From Selenomonas sp. (lineage in GTDB: Bacteria; Bacillota; Negativicutes; Selenomonadales; Selenomonadaceae), in contig NZ_JALFCU010000118.1 in the NCBI RefSeq assembly GCF_022771645.1, positions 1 to 64,000 on the forward strand: a stretch of DNA of 64,000 bases. The letters are read 5' to 3'. Position numbers and translations under genes: made by a program. Under the pieces are notes generated by a model, which had not been told where the DNA came from, searched no databases, and saw only the letters and a list, made by a program, of their open reading frames with translations. Position 1 is the stretch's first letter, and each line of letters opens with the position of its first letter. Below, one piece after another: positions 33,364-45,200 of the stretch.

Positions 33364-35511
33364 ATGAATGACAAGCAAAAGCGAAATCTCATCCGCATCC
33401 TCATCGCGGCGGCGCTGACCGTCCTTGCGACGCAGCTCCCCATCACGGGCGCGGCACGGTTCATCGCGTTCCTCGTGCCGTATGTCATCGTCGGCTACGA
33501 TGTGCTCTACAAGGCGGCGCGCGGCATCGTGCACCGCCAGCCACTCGACGAGTGCCTGCTCATGACGGTGGCGACGGTCGGCGCGATCGTGCTCGCGATT
33601 GTCGAGGACGGCGACTACACCGAGGGCATCGCCGTCATGCTGTTCTATCAGGTCGGAGAGTGGTTCCAGTCGTATGCGGTCGGGAGGAGCCGGCGCGACA
33701 TCTCCAGCCTCATGGACATCCGCCCCGACTACGCGAATGTCGAGCAGGACGGCCGGCTCGTGCGCGTTGATCCGGATGAGGTTGCGGTCGGCACGGTCAT
33801 CACGGTGCAGCCGGGGGAGAAGATCCCGATCGATGGCGTCATCACGGATGGCACGTCGACGCTCGACACCGTCGCGCTGACGGGCGAGAGCGTGCCGCGC
33901 GATGCGAAAGCGGGCGACACAGTGCTGTCAGGGTGCATCAATCTCTCCGGTCTTCTGCACGTCCGCACGACGAAGGAGTTCGGCGAGTCGACGGCATCGA
34001 AAATCCTCGAGCTCGTCGAGGACGCGGGCTCGCGCAAGTCGCGCGCCGAGGCGTTCATCACGCGCTTCGCCCGCATCTACACGCCGGCCGTCGTCGGCGC
34101 GGCGGCTGCGCTCGCCATCCTGCCGCCACTCGTGCGCATGGCGGCGCTCGGCATCGAGCCCGCGTGGGGTATGTGGTTCTATCGCGCGCTGACGTTCCTC
34201 GTCATCAGCTGCCCGTGCGCGCTCGTCATTTCCATCCCGCTGTCGTTTTTCGCGGGCATCGGCGGCGCGAGCCGCGCCGGCGTGCTCGTGAAGGGCTCGA
34301 ATTATCTTGAGACGCTCGCGCAGGTCGACACGGTTGTCTTTGACAAGACCGGCACGCTGACGAAAGGCACGTTCGAGGTCACGGACATCCACCCGGAGAC
34401 CATCGCGCCGCGCGAGCTCCTGCACATGGCCGCGCACGTCGAGCGCTACTCGACGCATCCGATTGCCGCGTCGCTCAAGGCGGCATACCGCGATGAGGCT
34501 GACGGCTGCACGGTCGCAGACGTGAAGGAGATCGCCGGCCAGGGCGTGCAGGCGACGGTCAACGGCCATGACGTCTACGTCGGCAACGCGAAGCTCATGG
34601 AAACGGCTGGCGCGAAGTGGCATCCGTGCGAAAAGACCGGCACGATCATCCACGTCGCGATGGACGGCACGTACATCGGTCACATCGTCATCGCGGACGT
34701 CGTGAAGGAACATTCCGCTGACGCGATTGCCGCGCTCCACGCGCAGGGCGTGAGAAAGACCGTCATGCTGACGGGCGACGACCGCGTCGTCGCGGCGGAC
34801 GTCGCGCGCCGCCTTGCGCTCGATGCATATCACAGCGAGCTCCTGCCGCAGGACAAGGTTGCGAAGGTCGAGGAACTGCTTGCAGCGCAGCAGGGCACGA
34901 AGCATCGCCTCGCCTTCGTCGGCGACGGCATCAACGATGCGCCCGTGCTCGCGCGCGCCGACGTCGGCGTTGCGATGGGCGCGATGGGTTCGGACGCGGC
35001 CATCGAGGCGGCGGACATCGTGCTCATGGACGACGACCCGGTAAAGCTCGCGACGGCCATGCGCATCGCGAAGCGGACGATGCGCATCGTCCATCAGAAT
35101 ATTGTCGGTTCGATCGGCGTGAAAGTGCTCGTGCTCGTGCTCGGCGCGCTCGGTCTCGCGAACATGTGGGCGGCGATCTTCGCCGATGTCGGCGTCATGA
35201 TCCTCGCCGTGCTCAACGCCATGCGCACGCTCATCGTGCCGCAGGGCAACGAAGTTTCCGAGGCTCATGAAGAAAAACAGGAGGAAGACGACATGAAGAA
35301 ATCGTACAAGATCGACGTGGATTGCGCGAACTGCGCGAGCAAGATGGAAGAGGCCGCGAAGCAGACGTCTGGAGTCAAGGACGCGAGCGTGAACTTCATG
35401 ATGCTGAAGATGAAGGTCGAGTTCGAGGACGGCAGCGACCCGAAGGAAGTCATGCCGCGCGTCCGGGCCGCGTGCAAGGCCGTCGAGGACGATTGCGAAG
35501 TCTATCTTTGA
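33364..35511 (+). CDS. Zn/Cd/Pb-type P1B ATPase with C-terminal HMA domain
   Basis: A 715-residue heavy-metal exporter. It lacks the usual N-terminal metal-binding domain and starts near the first membrane helices. Actuator motif ALTGESVP, membrane metal site SCPCALVIS, phosphorylation site DKTGTLTKG, hinge GDGINDAPVL and the late-helix Asp in FADVGVMILAVLNAMR mark the ZntA/CadA class. After the last helix a linker (EEKQEEDD) leads to a complete HMA domain with CANC (about 655). An internal start at 35293 may release that domain separately. Divergent from trpS; followed by a terminator. Confidence 0.93.
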   Translation: MNDKQKRNLIRILIAAALTVLATQLPITGAARFIAFLVPYVIVGYDVLYKAARGIVHRQPLDECLLMTVATVGAIVLAIVEDGDYTEGIAVMLFYQVGEWFQSYAVGRSRRDISSLMDIRPDYANVEQDGRLVRVDPDEVAVGTVITVQPGEKIPIDGVITDGTSTLDTVALTGESVPRDAKAGDTVLSGCINLSGLLHVRTTKEFGESTASKILELVEDAGSRKSRAEAFITRFARIYTPAVVGAAAALAILPPLVRMAALGIEPAWGMWFYRALTFLVISCPCALVISIPLSFFAGIGGASRAGVLVKGSNYLETLAQVDTVVFDKTGTLTKGTFEVTDIHPETIAPRELLHMAAHVERYSTHPIAASLKAAYRDEADGCTVADVKEIAGQGVQATVNGHDVYVGNAKLMETAGAKWHPCEKTGTIIHVAMDGTYIGHIVIADVVKEHSADAIAALHAQGVRKTVMLTGDDRVVAADVARRLALDAYHSELLPQDKVAKVEELLAAQQGTKHRLAFVGDGINDAPVLARADVGVAMGAMGSDAAIEAADIVLMDDDPVKLATAMRIAKRTMRIVHQNIVGSIGVKVLVLVLGALGLANMWAAIFADVGVMILAVLNAMRTLIVPQGNEVSEAHEEKQEEDDMKKSYKIDVDCANCASKMEEAAKQTSGVKDASVNFMMLKMKVEFEDGSDPKEVMPRVRAACKAVEDDCEVYL
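35293..35511 (+). other. Possible internal translation start giving a free HMA metallochaperone
   Basis: An in-frame ATG at 35293 (residue 644 of the ATPase) is preceded by AGGAGGAAGACGAC, a strong ribosome site with suitable spacing. Initiation there would give a 72-residue CopZ-like protein, MKKSYKIDVDCANCASK and onward, the size of stand-alone HMA chaperones. This suggests either dual expression or loss of the stop codon between two once-separate genes. It is a prediction only. Confidence 0.5.
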
Positions 35512-35557
35512 TGACGCGAAATGTCTACACTGAATAATAGGAAGCGCTTCTTTTTGA

Positions 35558-35609
35558 GCGGGAATCCCGTCGGCTGCGTTCTTCGCGCCGCGCGGGATTC
35601 CCGCTTTTG
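35558..35609 (+). terminator. Terminator after the P-type ATPase
   Basis: A perfect 12-bp stem (GCGGGAATCCCG with CGGGATTCCCGC) at 35558-35569/35593-35604, then TTTT. Confidence 0.8.
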
Positions 35610-35638
35610 TTGACTTATAGGGAGGTGTTTGATAAAAT
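35610..35638 (+). promoter_or_regulatory. secA promoter
   Basis: TTGACT (35610-35615), 17 bases, TAAAAT (35633-35638), directly after the preceding terminator. Confidence 0.7.
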
Positions 35639-35712
35639 TAGTCGATGGATTTTACAACGAACGTGCAGATAAAAATTTCCATAGAATAAATTCCTTTGAG
35701 GAGTGGATCCAT

Positions 35713-38310
<2,598 letters not shown>

Positions 38311-38328
38311 TCAACCGAAAGGAATAGA

Positions 38329-39435
38329 ATGCTAGAAGACATCAAGCCCCGTCTCGGGGAACTGAAGGAAAAGCTCGACCAGATGGAGCTGTCGCTCGAA
38401 GTGCCGGCGAAGGAAGAAAAGATCGCCGAGCTCGAGTACAAGATGGGCGAGCCGACGTTCTGGGATGACGCCGAAGAGGCGCAGAAGATCAACCAGGAAC
38501 TCAACGACGTGAAGATCAGCGTCGACAAATACAAGAACCTGAAGCAAAAATACGAAGACGTCGAGACGCTGTGGGAAATGGCCGTCGAAGACGAGGATAC
38601 GTCGCTCGAGGACGAGATCAATGCCGACCTTGACGCCGTCGCAGAAGGCCTCGAAAATCTCCAGCTCGAAGTGCTGCTCTCTGGTCCGTACGACGCGAAC
38701 AACGCCATTCTCACGCTCCATGCGGGCGCGGGCGGCACGGAGGCGCAGGACTGGACGCAGATGCTCCTCAGGATGTACGGCCGCTGGGCCGAGCGCCACG
38801 GCTTCACCGTTGAGACGGCCGACCTCCTGCCGGGCGATGAAGCAGGCGTGAAGTCTGCGACGCTCTTCATCAAGGGGCACAACGCCTACGGCTTTCTGAA
38901 ATCCGAGAAGGGCATCCACCGTCTCGTTCGCATTTCGCCGTTTGATGCGAATGCGCGCCGCCATACGTCGTTCGCGGCGTGCGACATCATGCCGGAAATC
39001 GACGATGCCGTCGAAGTCGACATCAACATGGCCGACGTCCGCGTCGACACGTACCGCGCGTCGGGCGCCGGCGGCCAGCACATCAACAAGACGTCGTCCG
39101 CCGTGCGCATGACGCATGAACCGACGGGCATCGTCGTGCAGTGCCAGAACGAGCGCTCGCAGCTGCAGAACCGCGAGCAGTGTCTCAAGATGCTGCGCGC
39201 CAAGCTCTTTGAGCTCGAACAGGAAAAGAAGGAAAAAGAGCTCGCGAAGCTCGAAGGCGACCAGCAGAAGATCGAGTGGGGCAGCCAGATCCGTTCGTAC
39301 GTCTTCCAGCCGTATACGATGGTGAAAGACCATCGCACGAACGAGGAGACGGGCAACGTGCAGGCCGTCATGGACGGCGACCTCGACCCGTTCATCCGCG
39401 CGTTCCTCGCGGCGAAGGCCAACCATGAAATCTAA
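38329..39435 (+). CDS. prfB: Peptide chain release factor 2
   Basis: A 368-residue RF2 that reads UGA/UAA. It has the recognition motif SPF (RISPFDANARRH) and the catalytic GGQ (SGAGGQHINKTSSAVRM). Many bacterial prfB genes need a +1 frameshift near codon 25; here the frame is continuous through that region (MELSLEVPAKEEKIAELE), so this autoregulation is absent. The ATG at 38329 follows AAAGGAA; the stop overlaps the next start. Confidence 0.95.
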   Translation: MLEDIKPRLGELKEKLDQMELSLEVPAKEEKIAELEYKMGEPTFWDDAEEAQKINQELNDVKISVDKYKNLKQKYEDVETLWEMAVEDEDTSLEDEINADLDAVAEGLENLQLEVLLSGPYDANNAILTLHAGAGGTEAQDWTQMLLRMYGRWAERHGFTVETADLLPGDEAGVKSATLFIKGHNAYGFLKSEKGIHRLVRISPFDANARRHTSFAACDIMPEIDDAVEVDINMADVRVDTYRASGAGGQHINKTSSAVRMTHEPTGIVVQCQNERSQLQNREQCLKMLRAKLFELEQEKKEKELAKLEGDQQKIEWGSQIRSYVFQPYTMVKDHRTNEETGNVQAVMDGDLDPFIRAFLAAKANHEI

Positions 39436-40159
39436 GCCGCTCGCGCTCGTCCTCATCGTCCTCGCCGTCGTGCTCGCGTTCGCGGAAGTCGTCGTGCCTG
39501 GCCTCGCCGAGCGCACGCTCGCGCACCGTATCACGGAAAAAACGGGTTCGCAGGACGTGAACGTGCAGCTGTCGTCGACACCGCGCTTTCTTTTGTGCCT
39601 CGGCCAAGTCGACCACGTCCACGCTGTCGCGCATCAGGGACGTCTCGGCGACGTGCTCGTCAGCGAGCTCGCGCTCGACGGCACGGACGTGCGCCTCGAC
39701 ATGGGTGCGCTCATGAATGGCGACGACCTCCAAGCGAAGAGCGCCGGCGAGCTGAAGCTCACGGGCGTCGTGACGGAGGAAAATCTCAAGGAATTCCTCA
39801 CGCGCAAGGCCGAGAAGCTCGAAAACACGGAAATCACGATGGATCCCGGCGGCATCACCGTCACGGCGAACGTCAAGATTTTCGGCCGCATGGCCGACGC
39901 GCGCATGACCGGCACAGTCGTCGACGACAACGGGCAGCTCATGTACCACATGACGAGCCTCGAGATCACGAATGCCCCGTTCGGCAAGGCGAACATCGGC
40001 AATTTCTTCGGCGACATCCCGCTCGTGAAGCGCGGCAAGATGCCTTTGGGCCTGCGCGTGACGGACGTGACGATGCAGCAGCACAAATGCGTCATCACGG
40101 CGACGTACGACCCCGAGGCGGCGCAGCACCCGGACGTGCTCGCACCGTATTATGAATAA
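39425..40159 (+). CDS. DUF2993 (LmeA-like) lipid-binding envelope protein
   Basis: A 244-residue protein with one N-terminal anchor (PLALVLIVLAVVLAFAEVVV) and a DUF2993 domain (LAERTLAHRITEKTGSQDV, then LGDVLVSELALDGTDVRLDM). The family includes mycobacterial LmeA, a phospholipid-binding periplasmic protein. It overlaps the prfB end and heads a run of envelope genes; a role in lipid or glycan handling is inference. Confidence 0.75.
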   Translation: MKSKPLALVLIVLAVVLAFAEVVVPGLAERTLAHRITEKTGSQDVNVQLSSTPRFLLCLGQVDHVHAVAHQGRLGDVLVSELALDGTDVRLDMGALMNGDDLQAKSAGELKLTGVVTEENLKEFLTRKAEKLENTEITMDPGGITVTANVKIFGRMADARMTGTVVDDNGQLMYHMTSLEITNAPFGKANIGNFFGDIPLVKRGKMPLGLRVTDVTMQQHKCVITATYDPEAAQHPDVLAPYYE

Positions 40160-40204
40160 ATAGCGTGTTTGATGCCTTTTTGGCAGAAAGCAGAGGCAAA
40201 TTTC

Positions 40205-42271
40205 ATGCCCGATAAAGTGTTCCATTACAGCAAGTTTTTGATCGCCGTCATCCTCGTCGGCCTCGTCGCCGCGCTCGCGATCGATGTCGAGCGCCACCAC
40301 GTCGAGACGGCGAATACGCGCGTCGACATGGCCATCGACTACGAGGGACTCCAGGAGCTCGCGCAGCGCGAAGGCCTGCCGGAGGACGAGGTGCTCGCGC
40401 AAGCAAAAGACGCCGGCATCACGTCGCTCGCCGTCTACGAGACGACGTTCAAGAAACTCAACGAAAACGGCAAAGCGACGGCTATCGCCGGCGCGCGCCT
40501 GCTCGAGAGCTATCATGACGGCACGCTCACCGACCCTGCGTGGCGCAACCTCGTTGAGCAGGGCAAGATCGTCGGCACGGAGGCTTATGTCACGGGCCAC
40601 GATGCGCAGACGTATAAAGAGGTCAAAGAAGACCTCATCCGCCGCCTCGGCACAGACCGCGTGACCGTCCTCCAGGCGGGCAATCAGGAAGTCCTCGCCG
40701 TCAAGGCGCATTACGAGTCGCTCCTGAAGATGAACCTCGGCATGCCGACGGACGAGATGAAAAAGGTCAATGACGCCGGCTTCTACGTCCTCGCGCGTCC
40801 GAGCAATTACGAGAAATGCACGGATGACGACGTCAAGGCCGTGTTCGCGCGGCTCGATGGTTTTAAGATTTCGGAAATTGTTTTCTCCGGCAACCAGACG
40901 CTCGGCGCGCCGGGCGCACTGATGGCGACGATTGACGAGATGAAGAGCCGCGACTTGACGCTCGGCCTGATCGAGGCGACGACGCAGCTGCAGTTCTACA
41001 AGCAGGACGGCATGGAAGAGATCGCGAAGAACCTCGGCTACGACCGGGTCGCACGTCTCTATTCCATCCCGAAGGACGAGCAGCCGAAGCTCAAGATCGA
41101 CACGGCCGTCGAGCGATGGGCGAACACGGACATGGAGCGAAACATCCGCATCGACCTCTTGCGCATCTATGACAAGCCGTCGCCGAACATGACGCTGATG
41201 GAAACGAACATGAAGTACTTCCGCGACACGCATGACGCGCTCGTCCAGCACGGCTTCACGGTCGGCCCGTCCGATACATTCGCAAGCTTCTATCCGTCGA
41301 AATGGGTGCGCGGCATCCTCATGCTCGGTGTTGCGGCGGCAGGCGTGCTCTATCTCTCGCTCATCCTCCCGCGCCTCAATGCGTCGACAAAATGGCAGAT
41401 CATCCTGTTCACCATCTTTGGATTGCTTGCGGCGATACCTGTCTTCATGGGCGCCGGCTCGAAGATCCGTGTGCTCGCGGCGCTCGCGAGCGCAAACCTG
41501 TTCCCGTCGCTCGCCGTCATCGGCCTGCTTGATTACATCCGCACGAAGCGCGACGAGCTGACGAAACATCTGATTCCGCTCATCGTGACGGCAGCCATCG
41601 CGCTCTTCGTCACGGGCACGCTGTCGTACATCGGCGCGGCGTACCTCTCGGGTGCGCTCGCCGATACGGAATATCTCTTGGAATTCCGGATTTTCCGCGG
41701 CATCAAGCTGACGTTCGTGCTGCCGATGGTGCTCGTCGGCATCGCGTTTCTCCAGCGCTTCGACATCTTTGACGGGCGCATGGATGACACGGATGGCGTC
41801 GTCGAGCAATTGAAGAAAATCCTCGACATGCCCGTGCGCATCAAGACGCTGATCGGCCTCGCGTTCGTCGGCCTCGCCGCCATCGTCTTTGTCGCGCGCA
41901 GCGGTCACACGAGCGGCATGCCGGTCTCACAGACGGAGCTCCATTTCCGCGCGATGCTGGAACAAGCGTTCTATGCGCGTCCGCGCACGAAAGAACTCTT
42001 GATCGGCCATCCGGCGTTCCTGCTGGCCATCATGGCATTCGCGCGCAAGTGGCCGACAATGCTCCTCTTCGCGCTCGTGCTCGTCGCGACGATCGGGCAG
42101 GGCAGCATGGTCGAGACGTTCGCGCACATGCGCACGCCCATCTACATGTCGTTTCTACGCGGCATCGGCGGCATCGTCCTCGGCGCCGGCATCGGCGCTG
42201 TCTGCATGGTGCTCATTGAACTCTGGCAATTTGTGCTCGCGAAGGCAAAAGCCGCAGCGGCAAAGAAATAA
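40205..42271 (+). CDS. DUF5693 family membrane protein
   Basis: A 688-residue protein. One N-terminal helix (SKFLIAVILVGLVAALAI) is followed by a ~300-residue extracytoplasmic domain and then about eight membrane helices (for example WVRGILMLGVAAAGVLYLSL and LTFVLPMVLVGIAF). It matches the DUF5693 family, which commonly precedes csaB in Negativicutes and Clostridia. Its function is unknown; an envelope-polymer role linked to CsaB is likely from position. The ATG at 40205 is chosen over upstream codons because AGAGGC precedes it. Confidence 0.8.
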   Translation: MPDKVFHYSKFLIAVILVGLVAALAIDVERHHVETANTRVDMAIDYEGLQELAQREGLPEDEVLAQAKDAGITSLAVYETTFKKLNENGKATAIAGARLLESYHDGTLTDPAWRNLVEQGKIVGTEAYVTGHDAQTYKEVKEDLIRRLGTDRVTVLQAGNQEVLAVKAHYESLLKMNLGMPTDEMKKVNDAGFYVLARPSNYEKCTDDDVKAVFARLDGFKISEIVFSGNQTLGAPGALMATIDEMKSRDLTLGLIEATTQLQFYKQDGMEEIAKNLGYDRVARLYSIPKDEQPKLKIDTAVERWANTDMERNIRIDLLRIYDKPSPNMTLMETNMKYFRDTHDALVQHGFTVGPSDTFASFYPSKWVRGILMLGVAAAGVLYLSLILPRLNASTKWQIILFTIFGLLAAIPVFMGAGSKIRVLAALASANLFPSLAVIGLLDYIRTKRDELTKHLIPLIVTAAIALFVTGTLSYIGAAYLSGALADTEYLLEFRIFRGIKLTFVLPMVLVGIAFLQRFDIFDGRMDDTDGVVEQLKKILDMPVRIKTLIGLAFVGLAAIVFVARSGHTSGMPVSQTELHFRAMLEQAFYARPRTKELLIGHPAFLLAIMAFARKWPTMLLFALVLVATIGQGSMVETFAHMRTPIYMSFLRGIGGIVLGAGIGAVCMVLIELWQFVLAKAKAAAAKK

Positions 42272-42334
42272 GTAACGACGGCAGCGGGACGTGACCATTT
42301 TTTCGCCCGTGCCAAAGGAGAAGTTGGAAGGCCT

Positions 42335-43444
42335 ATGAGGAACCTTGTGGTATCCGGATATTACGGCTCGAAGAACGCGGGCGACGAAGCCATGCTCGCC
42401 GCGATGCTCGAAGTCCTGTCCGACCTCGACCCAAAACTGCATATCACGGTCATCTCAGCGGATCCGCAGGATACGAAGGAGCGCCACGGCGTCGATGCCG
42501 TCGGCTGGCTCGACATCTCGGCCATCCTGCAGCTCCTCGGCCATGCCGATCTCCTGATTTCGGGCGGCGGCAGCCTGCTGCAGAACGTCACGAGCCGCCG
42601 GAGCCTCTACTACTACCTCGGCATCATCTTCCTCGCGCTCGCCGTGCACACGCCCGTCATGCTGTACGCACAGGGCATCGGCCCGATCGAGGGCAGCTTT
42701 GCCTGTTGGCTGACGAAAAAAATCCTGAACCGCGTGCGCCTCATCACGGTGCGCGACCACGGCTCGCTCGAGGAGCTCGCGCGCCTTGGCGTGACGAAGC
42801 CGCGCATCGAGCAGGCTGCGGACGCCGTGCTCGCCATTCATCCCGTCGACAAAGAAGGCGGGCGCATGATTCTGACGAAGGCGGGCGCGGAAGGCGCGAA
42901 GCCCGTCGTCGGCATCTCCGTGCGCGACTGGTGCGGCTGGACGCATTACAAGGATGTGCTCGCCGAAGTCGCGGACGAGATCATCCGCCGCTACGACGCG
43001 CGCGTCGTGTTCCTGCCGATGCAGTATCCGGAGGACGTGCGCTCGGCCGAGAGCATCGCGGAGCGCATCGACGAGGATGCGCGCGCGAGCGTCACGGTGC
43101 TGCCGGGCGAATACCGCACGAGCGAGCTCCTCTCGCTCGTCGGCAACATGGATCTCATGATTGCCGTCCGCTTGCACGCGCTGATTTTCGCCGGCGTCAT
43201 GGGCGTGCCGATGATCGGCATTTCCTACGACCCGAAGATCGACCGCTTCCTCGACTCCATCGGCGAAGACCCCGTCGGCGACCTCGAAACGCTGACGGCC
43301 GACGTGCTCCTCGCTGCCGTCGAAGACAAATGGCAGCGCCGCAAGGCCATCCGCCAGCACAACGCGGCGCTGCTCAAGAAACAGCGCGGACTCGCGGAAC
43401 GCAGCGCGGAGCTCGCGGTCGAGTTGTTAGATAAAGGCCAATAA
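42335..43444 (+). CDS. csaB: Polysaccharide pyruvyl transferase CsaB
   Basis: A 369-residue CsaB (SGYYGSKNAGDEAMLAAML at the N-terminus, LLISGGGSLLQNVTS, AQGIGPIEGSF, AVRLHALIFAG). In S-layer bacteria it transfers pyruvate from PEP to cell-wall polymer so that SLH domains can bind. This fits the SLH-porin at 59.3 kb. However, Selenomonas SLH proteins are reported to bind polyamine-modified peptidoglycan, so the acceptor here is uncertain. The ATG at 42335 has AAGGAGAAGTTGGAAGG upstream. Confidence 0.92.
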   Translation: MRNLVVSGYYGSKNAGDEAMLAAMLEVLSDLDPKLHITVISADPQDTKERHGVDAVGWLDISAILQLLGHADLLISGGGSLLQNVTSRRSLYYYLGIIFLALAVHTPVMLYAQGIGPIEGSFACWLTKKILNRVRLITVRDHGSLEELARLGVTKPRIEQAADAVLAIHPVDKEGGRMILTKAGAEGAKPVVGISVRDWCGWTHYKDVLAEVADEIIRRYDARVVFLPMQYPEDVRSAESIAERIDEDARASVTVLPGEYRTSELLSLVGNMDLMIAVRLHALIFAGVMGVPMIGISYDPKIDRFLDSIGEDPVGDLETLTADVLLAAVEDKWQRRKAIRQHNAALLKKQRGLAERSAELAVELLDKGQ

Positions 43445-43449
43445 AATTA

Positions 43450-43476
43450 CGCCTCCCCTGCCGGGGGAGGCGTTTT
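43450..43476 (+). terminator. Hairpin terminator between csaB and ftsE
   Basis: CGCCTCCCC pairs with GGGGAGGCG, followed by TTTT. ftsE follows only 24 bases on, so some read-through is likely. Confidence 0.75.
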
Positions 43477-43499
43477 CGCAGAAGAGAGGAGAAGCCTCT

Positions 43500-44174
43500 T
43501 TGATTCATTTCAAAAACGTCTCGAAAATCTACGACAACGGCGCCGTCGCGCTCGACCGCGTCACCGTCGACATCGAGAAAGGCGATTTCGTCTTCATTGT
43601 CGGCGCGAGCGGCGCGGGCAAGTCGACGTTCATCAAGATGCTGTTCCGCGAGGAACTGCCGTCATCGGGCGAGCTCACGGTCAACGGCCACGACGTCGTC
43701 ACGATGACGCGCAAGGAAGTGCCGTACCTGCGGCGCGAGCTCGGCGTCATCTTCCAGGACTACCGCCTGCTGCCGGACAAGACGGTCTTTGAGAACGTCG
43801 CGTTCGCCATGCAGGTCATCGAAGCGCCGCGCCGCCTCATGCAACGGAGCGTCAACTCCGTCCTCGACGTCGTCGGCCTCAGAGACAAGTACAAATGCTT
43901 CCCGAACCAGCTCTCGGGCGGCGAGCAGCAGCGCGTCGCCATCGCGCGCGCCATCGTCAACGACCCGGCCATCGTCATCGCCGACGAACCGACGGGCAAT
44001 CTCGACCCCGAGACGAGCTGGGACATCATGGATATTTTCACGCGCATCAACCGCGCGGGGACGACGATCGTCATGGCGACGCATGACAAGAACATCGTCG
44101 ACACGATGCAGCGCCGCGTCATCGCCATCGAGGACGGCCGCATCGTGCGCGACGTCGCGCGGGGAGGGTATTGA
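43500..44174 (+). CDS. ftsE: Cell division ATP-binding protein FtsE
   Basis: A 224-residue ABC ATPase. It has Walker A GASGAGKST, the Q-loop FQDYRLLPD, signature LSGGEQQRVAIARA, Walker B VIADEPTGNLD and H-loop MATHD. With FtsX it transmits ATP hydrolysis to periplasmic peptidoglycan hydrolases at the septum. The start is TTG 43500 after AGAGGAG. The stop overlaps the beginning of ftsX. Confidence 0.96.
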   Translation: MIHFKNVSKIYDNGAVALDRVTVDIEKGDFVFIVGASGAGKSTFIKMLFREELPSSGELTVNGHDVVTMTRKEVPYLRRELGVIFQDYRLLPDKTVFENVAFAMQVIEAPRRLMQRSVNSVLDVVGLRDKYKCFPNQLSGGEQQRVAIARAIVNDPAIVIADEPTGNLDPETSWDIMDIFTRINRAGTTIVMATHDKNIVDTMQRRVIAIEDGRIVRDVARGGY

Positions 44175-44176
44175 GT

Positions 44177-45064
44177 ATGAAATTACGGACGAGCGAATAT
44201 TTCGTCCAGGAAGTCCTGCGGAGCCTTCGGCGCAACAACTGGATGAGCTTCGCGTCCATCGGCACGGTCGCCGTCTCGCTGTTCGTGCTCGGCGTGTTCC
44301 TGCTGCTCGTGCTCAACATGAACCGCATGGCGTCGACGCTCGAATCGCAGGTGCAGATCAGCGTCTACCTCGAGGACGGGCTGAAAGAAGCCGACCGCAA
44401 GGACATCGCGACGGACATCGAGGCGCTGCAGGGCATCGAGAGCATCACGTACGTCGACAAGGACGAGGCGAAAACGCGCCTCGAAGAGCGTCTCGGCGAC
44501 CAGAAATACCTGCTCGACGCGCTCGGCGACAAGAACCCGCTGCCGGATTCCTTTGAAGTCGTCGTCAAGAGCCCCGACCTCGTCGAGACGGCCGCGACGG
44601 CCATCGCGCGCATGGACGGCGTCGAGGAGGCGAAGTACGGGCAGGACGTCATCGAGCACCTGTTCGCCATCACGCGGCTCATCCGCGTCTTCGGCCTCGT
44701 GCTCATGGCGCTCCTCGCGGGCGCAACGCTCTTCATCATCAGCAACACGATCCGGCTCACCGTTTTCGCGCGGCGGAAAGAGATCGCCATCATGAAATAC
44801 GTCGGCGCGACCGACGGGTTCATTCGCTGGCCGTTCCTCATGGAGGGCATGGTCCTCGGCTTCGTCGGCGGCATCATCGCGGCCATCGCGCTCCGGAGCT
44901 TCTACGCAGCGATGGCGGCGAAGATCACGGACACGCTGACGTTCTTCCCGCTCATGCCGCAGTACCCGGCCATGAACTACATCACGGTCGCGCTGCTGCT
45001 CGCCGGCATGGCCATCGGCGCCCTCGGCGCAGCTGTCTCTCTCAAACGGTTCTTGAAAGTATAA
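44177..45064 (+). CDS. ftsX: Cell division protein FtsX
   Basis: A 295-residue permease-like partner of FtsE. One helix near the N-terminus (SIGTVAVSLFVLGVFLLLVL) is followed by an extracytoplasmic domain (ESQVQISVYLEDGLKEADR) and three C-terminal helices with the FtsX motif FARRKEIAIMKYVGATDGFI. The ATG at 44177 follows GGGGAGGG. The periplasmic domain is expected to contact the coiled-coil M23 protein encoded next. Confidence 0.96.
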   Translation: MKLRTSEYFVQEVLRSLRRNNWMSFASIGTVAVSLFVLGVFLLLVLNMNRMASTLESQVQISVYLEDGLKEADRKDIATDIEALQGIESITYVDKDEAKTRLEERLGDQKYLLDALGDKNPLPDSFEVVVKSPDLVETAATAIARMDGVEEAKYGQDVIEHLFAITRLIRVFGLVLMALLAGATLFIISNTIRLTVFARRKEIAIMKYVGATDGFIRWPFLMEGMVLGFVGGIIAAIALRSFYAAMAAKITDTLTFFPLMPQYPAMNYITVALLLAGMAIGALGAAVSLKRFLKV

Positions 45065-45080
45065 AAAGGTCATTCAAACT

Positions 45081-45176
45081 CCAGCCTCCCTCTCCGAGGG
45101 AGGGGGACCGCGTTAGCGGTGGTGGGTGTGGCGAAGGTCATGCGTTGCAAAATCACCGATAGTGCAGTCGAAGGGA
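45081..45176 (+). repeat. Palindromic intergenic repeat, copy R6
   Basis: CCTCCCTCTCCGAGGGAGG hairpin, GACCGCGTTAGCGGT palindrome, then GTGGGTGTGGCGAAGG; the tail AGTGCAGTCGAAGGGAA matches R4. It lies inside the ftsX-envC gap. Confidence 0.75.
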
Positions 45177-45200
45177 ATACCCCTGAAAGAGGGCAAACGA

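Noticed and set aside
35543..35552. GAAGCGCTTC palindrome before secA
   Set aside because: Ten bases only, with no matching outer bases; probably chance next to the ATPase terminator.
39392..41908. 838-codon open frame opposite the DUF2993 and DUF5693 genes
   Set aside because: Shadow of two plausible membrane or secreted proteins; no motifs.
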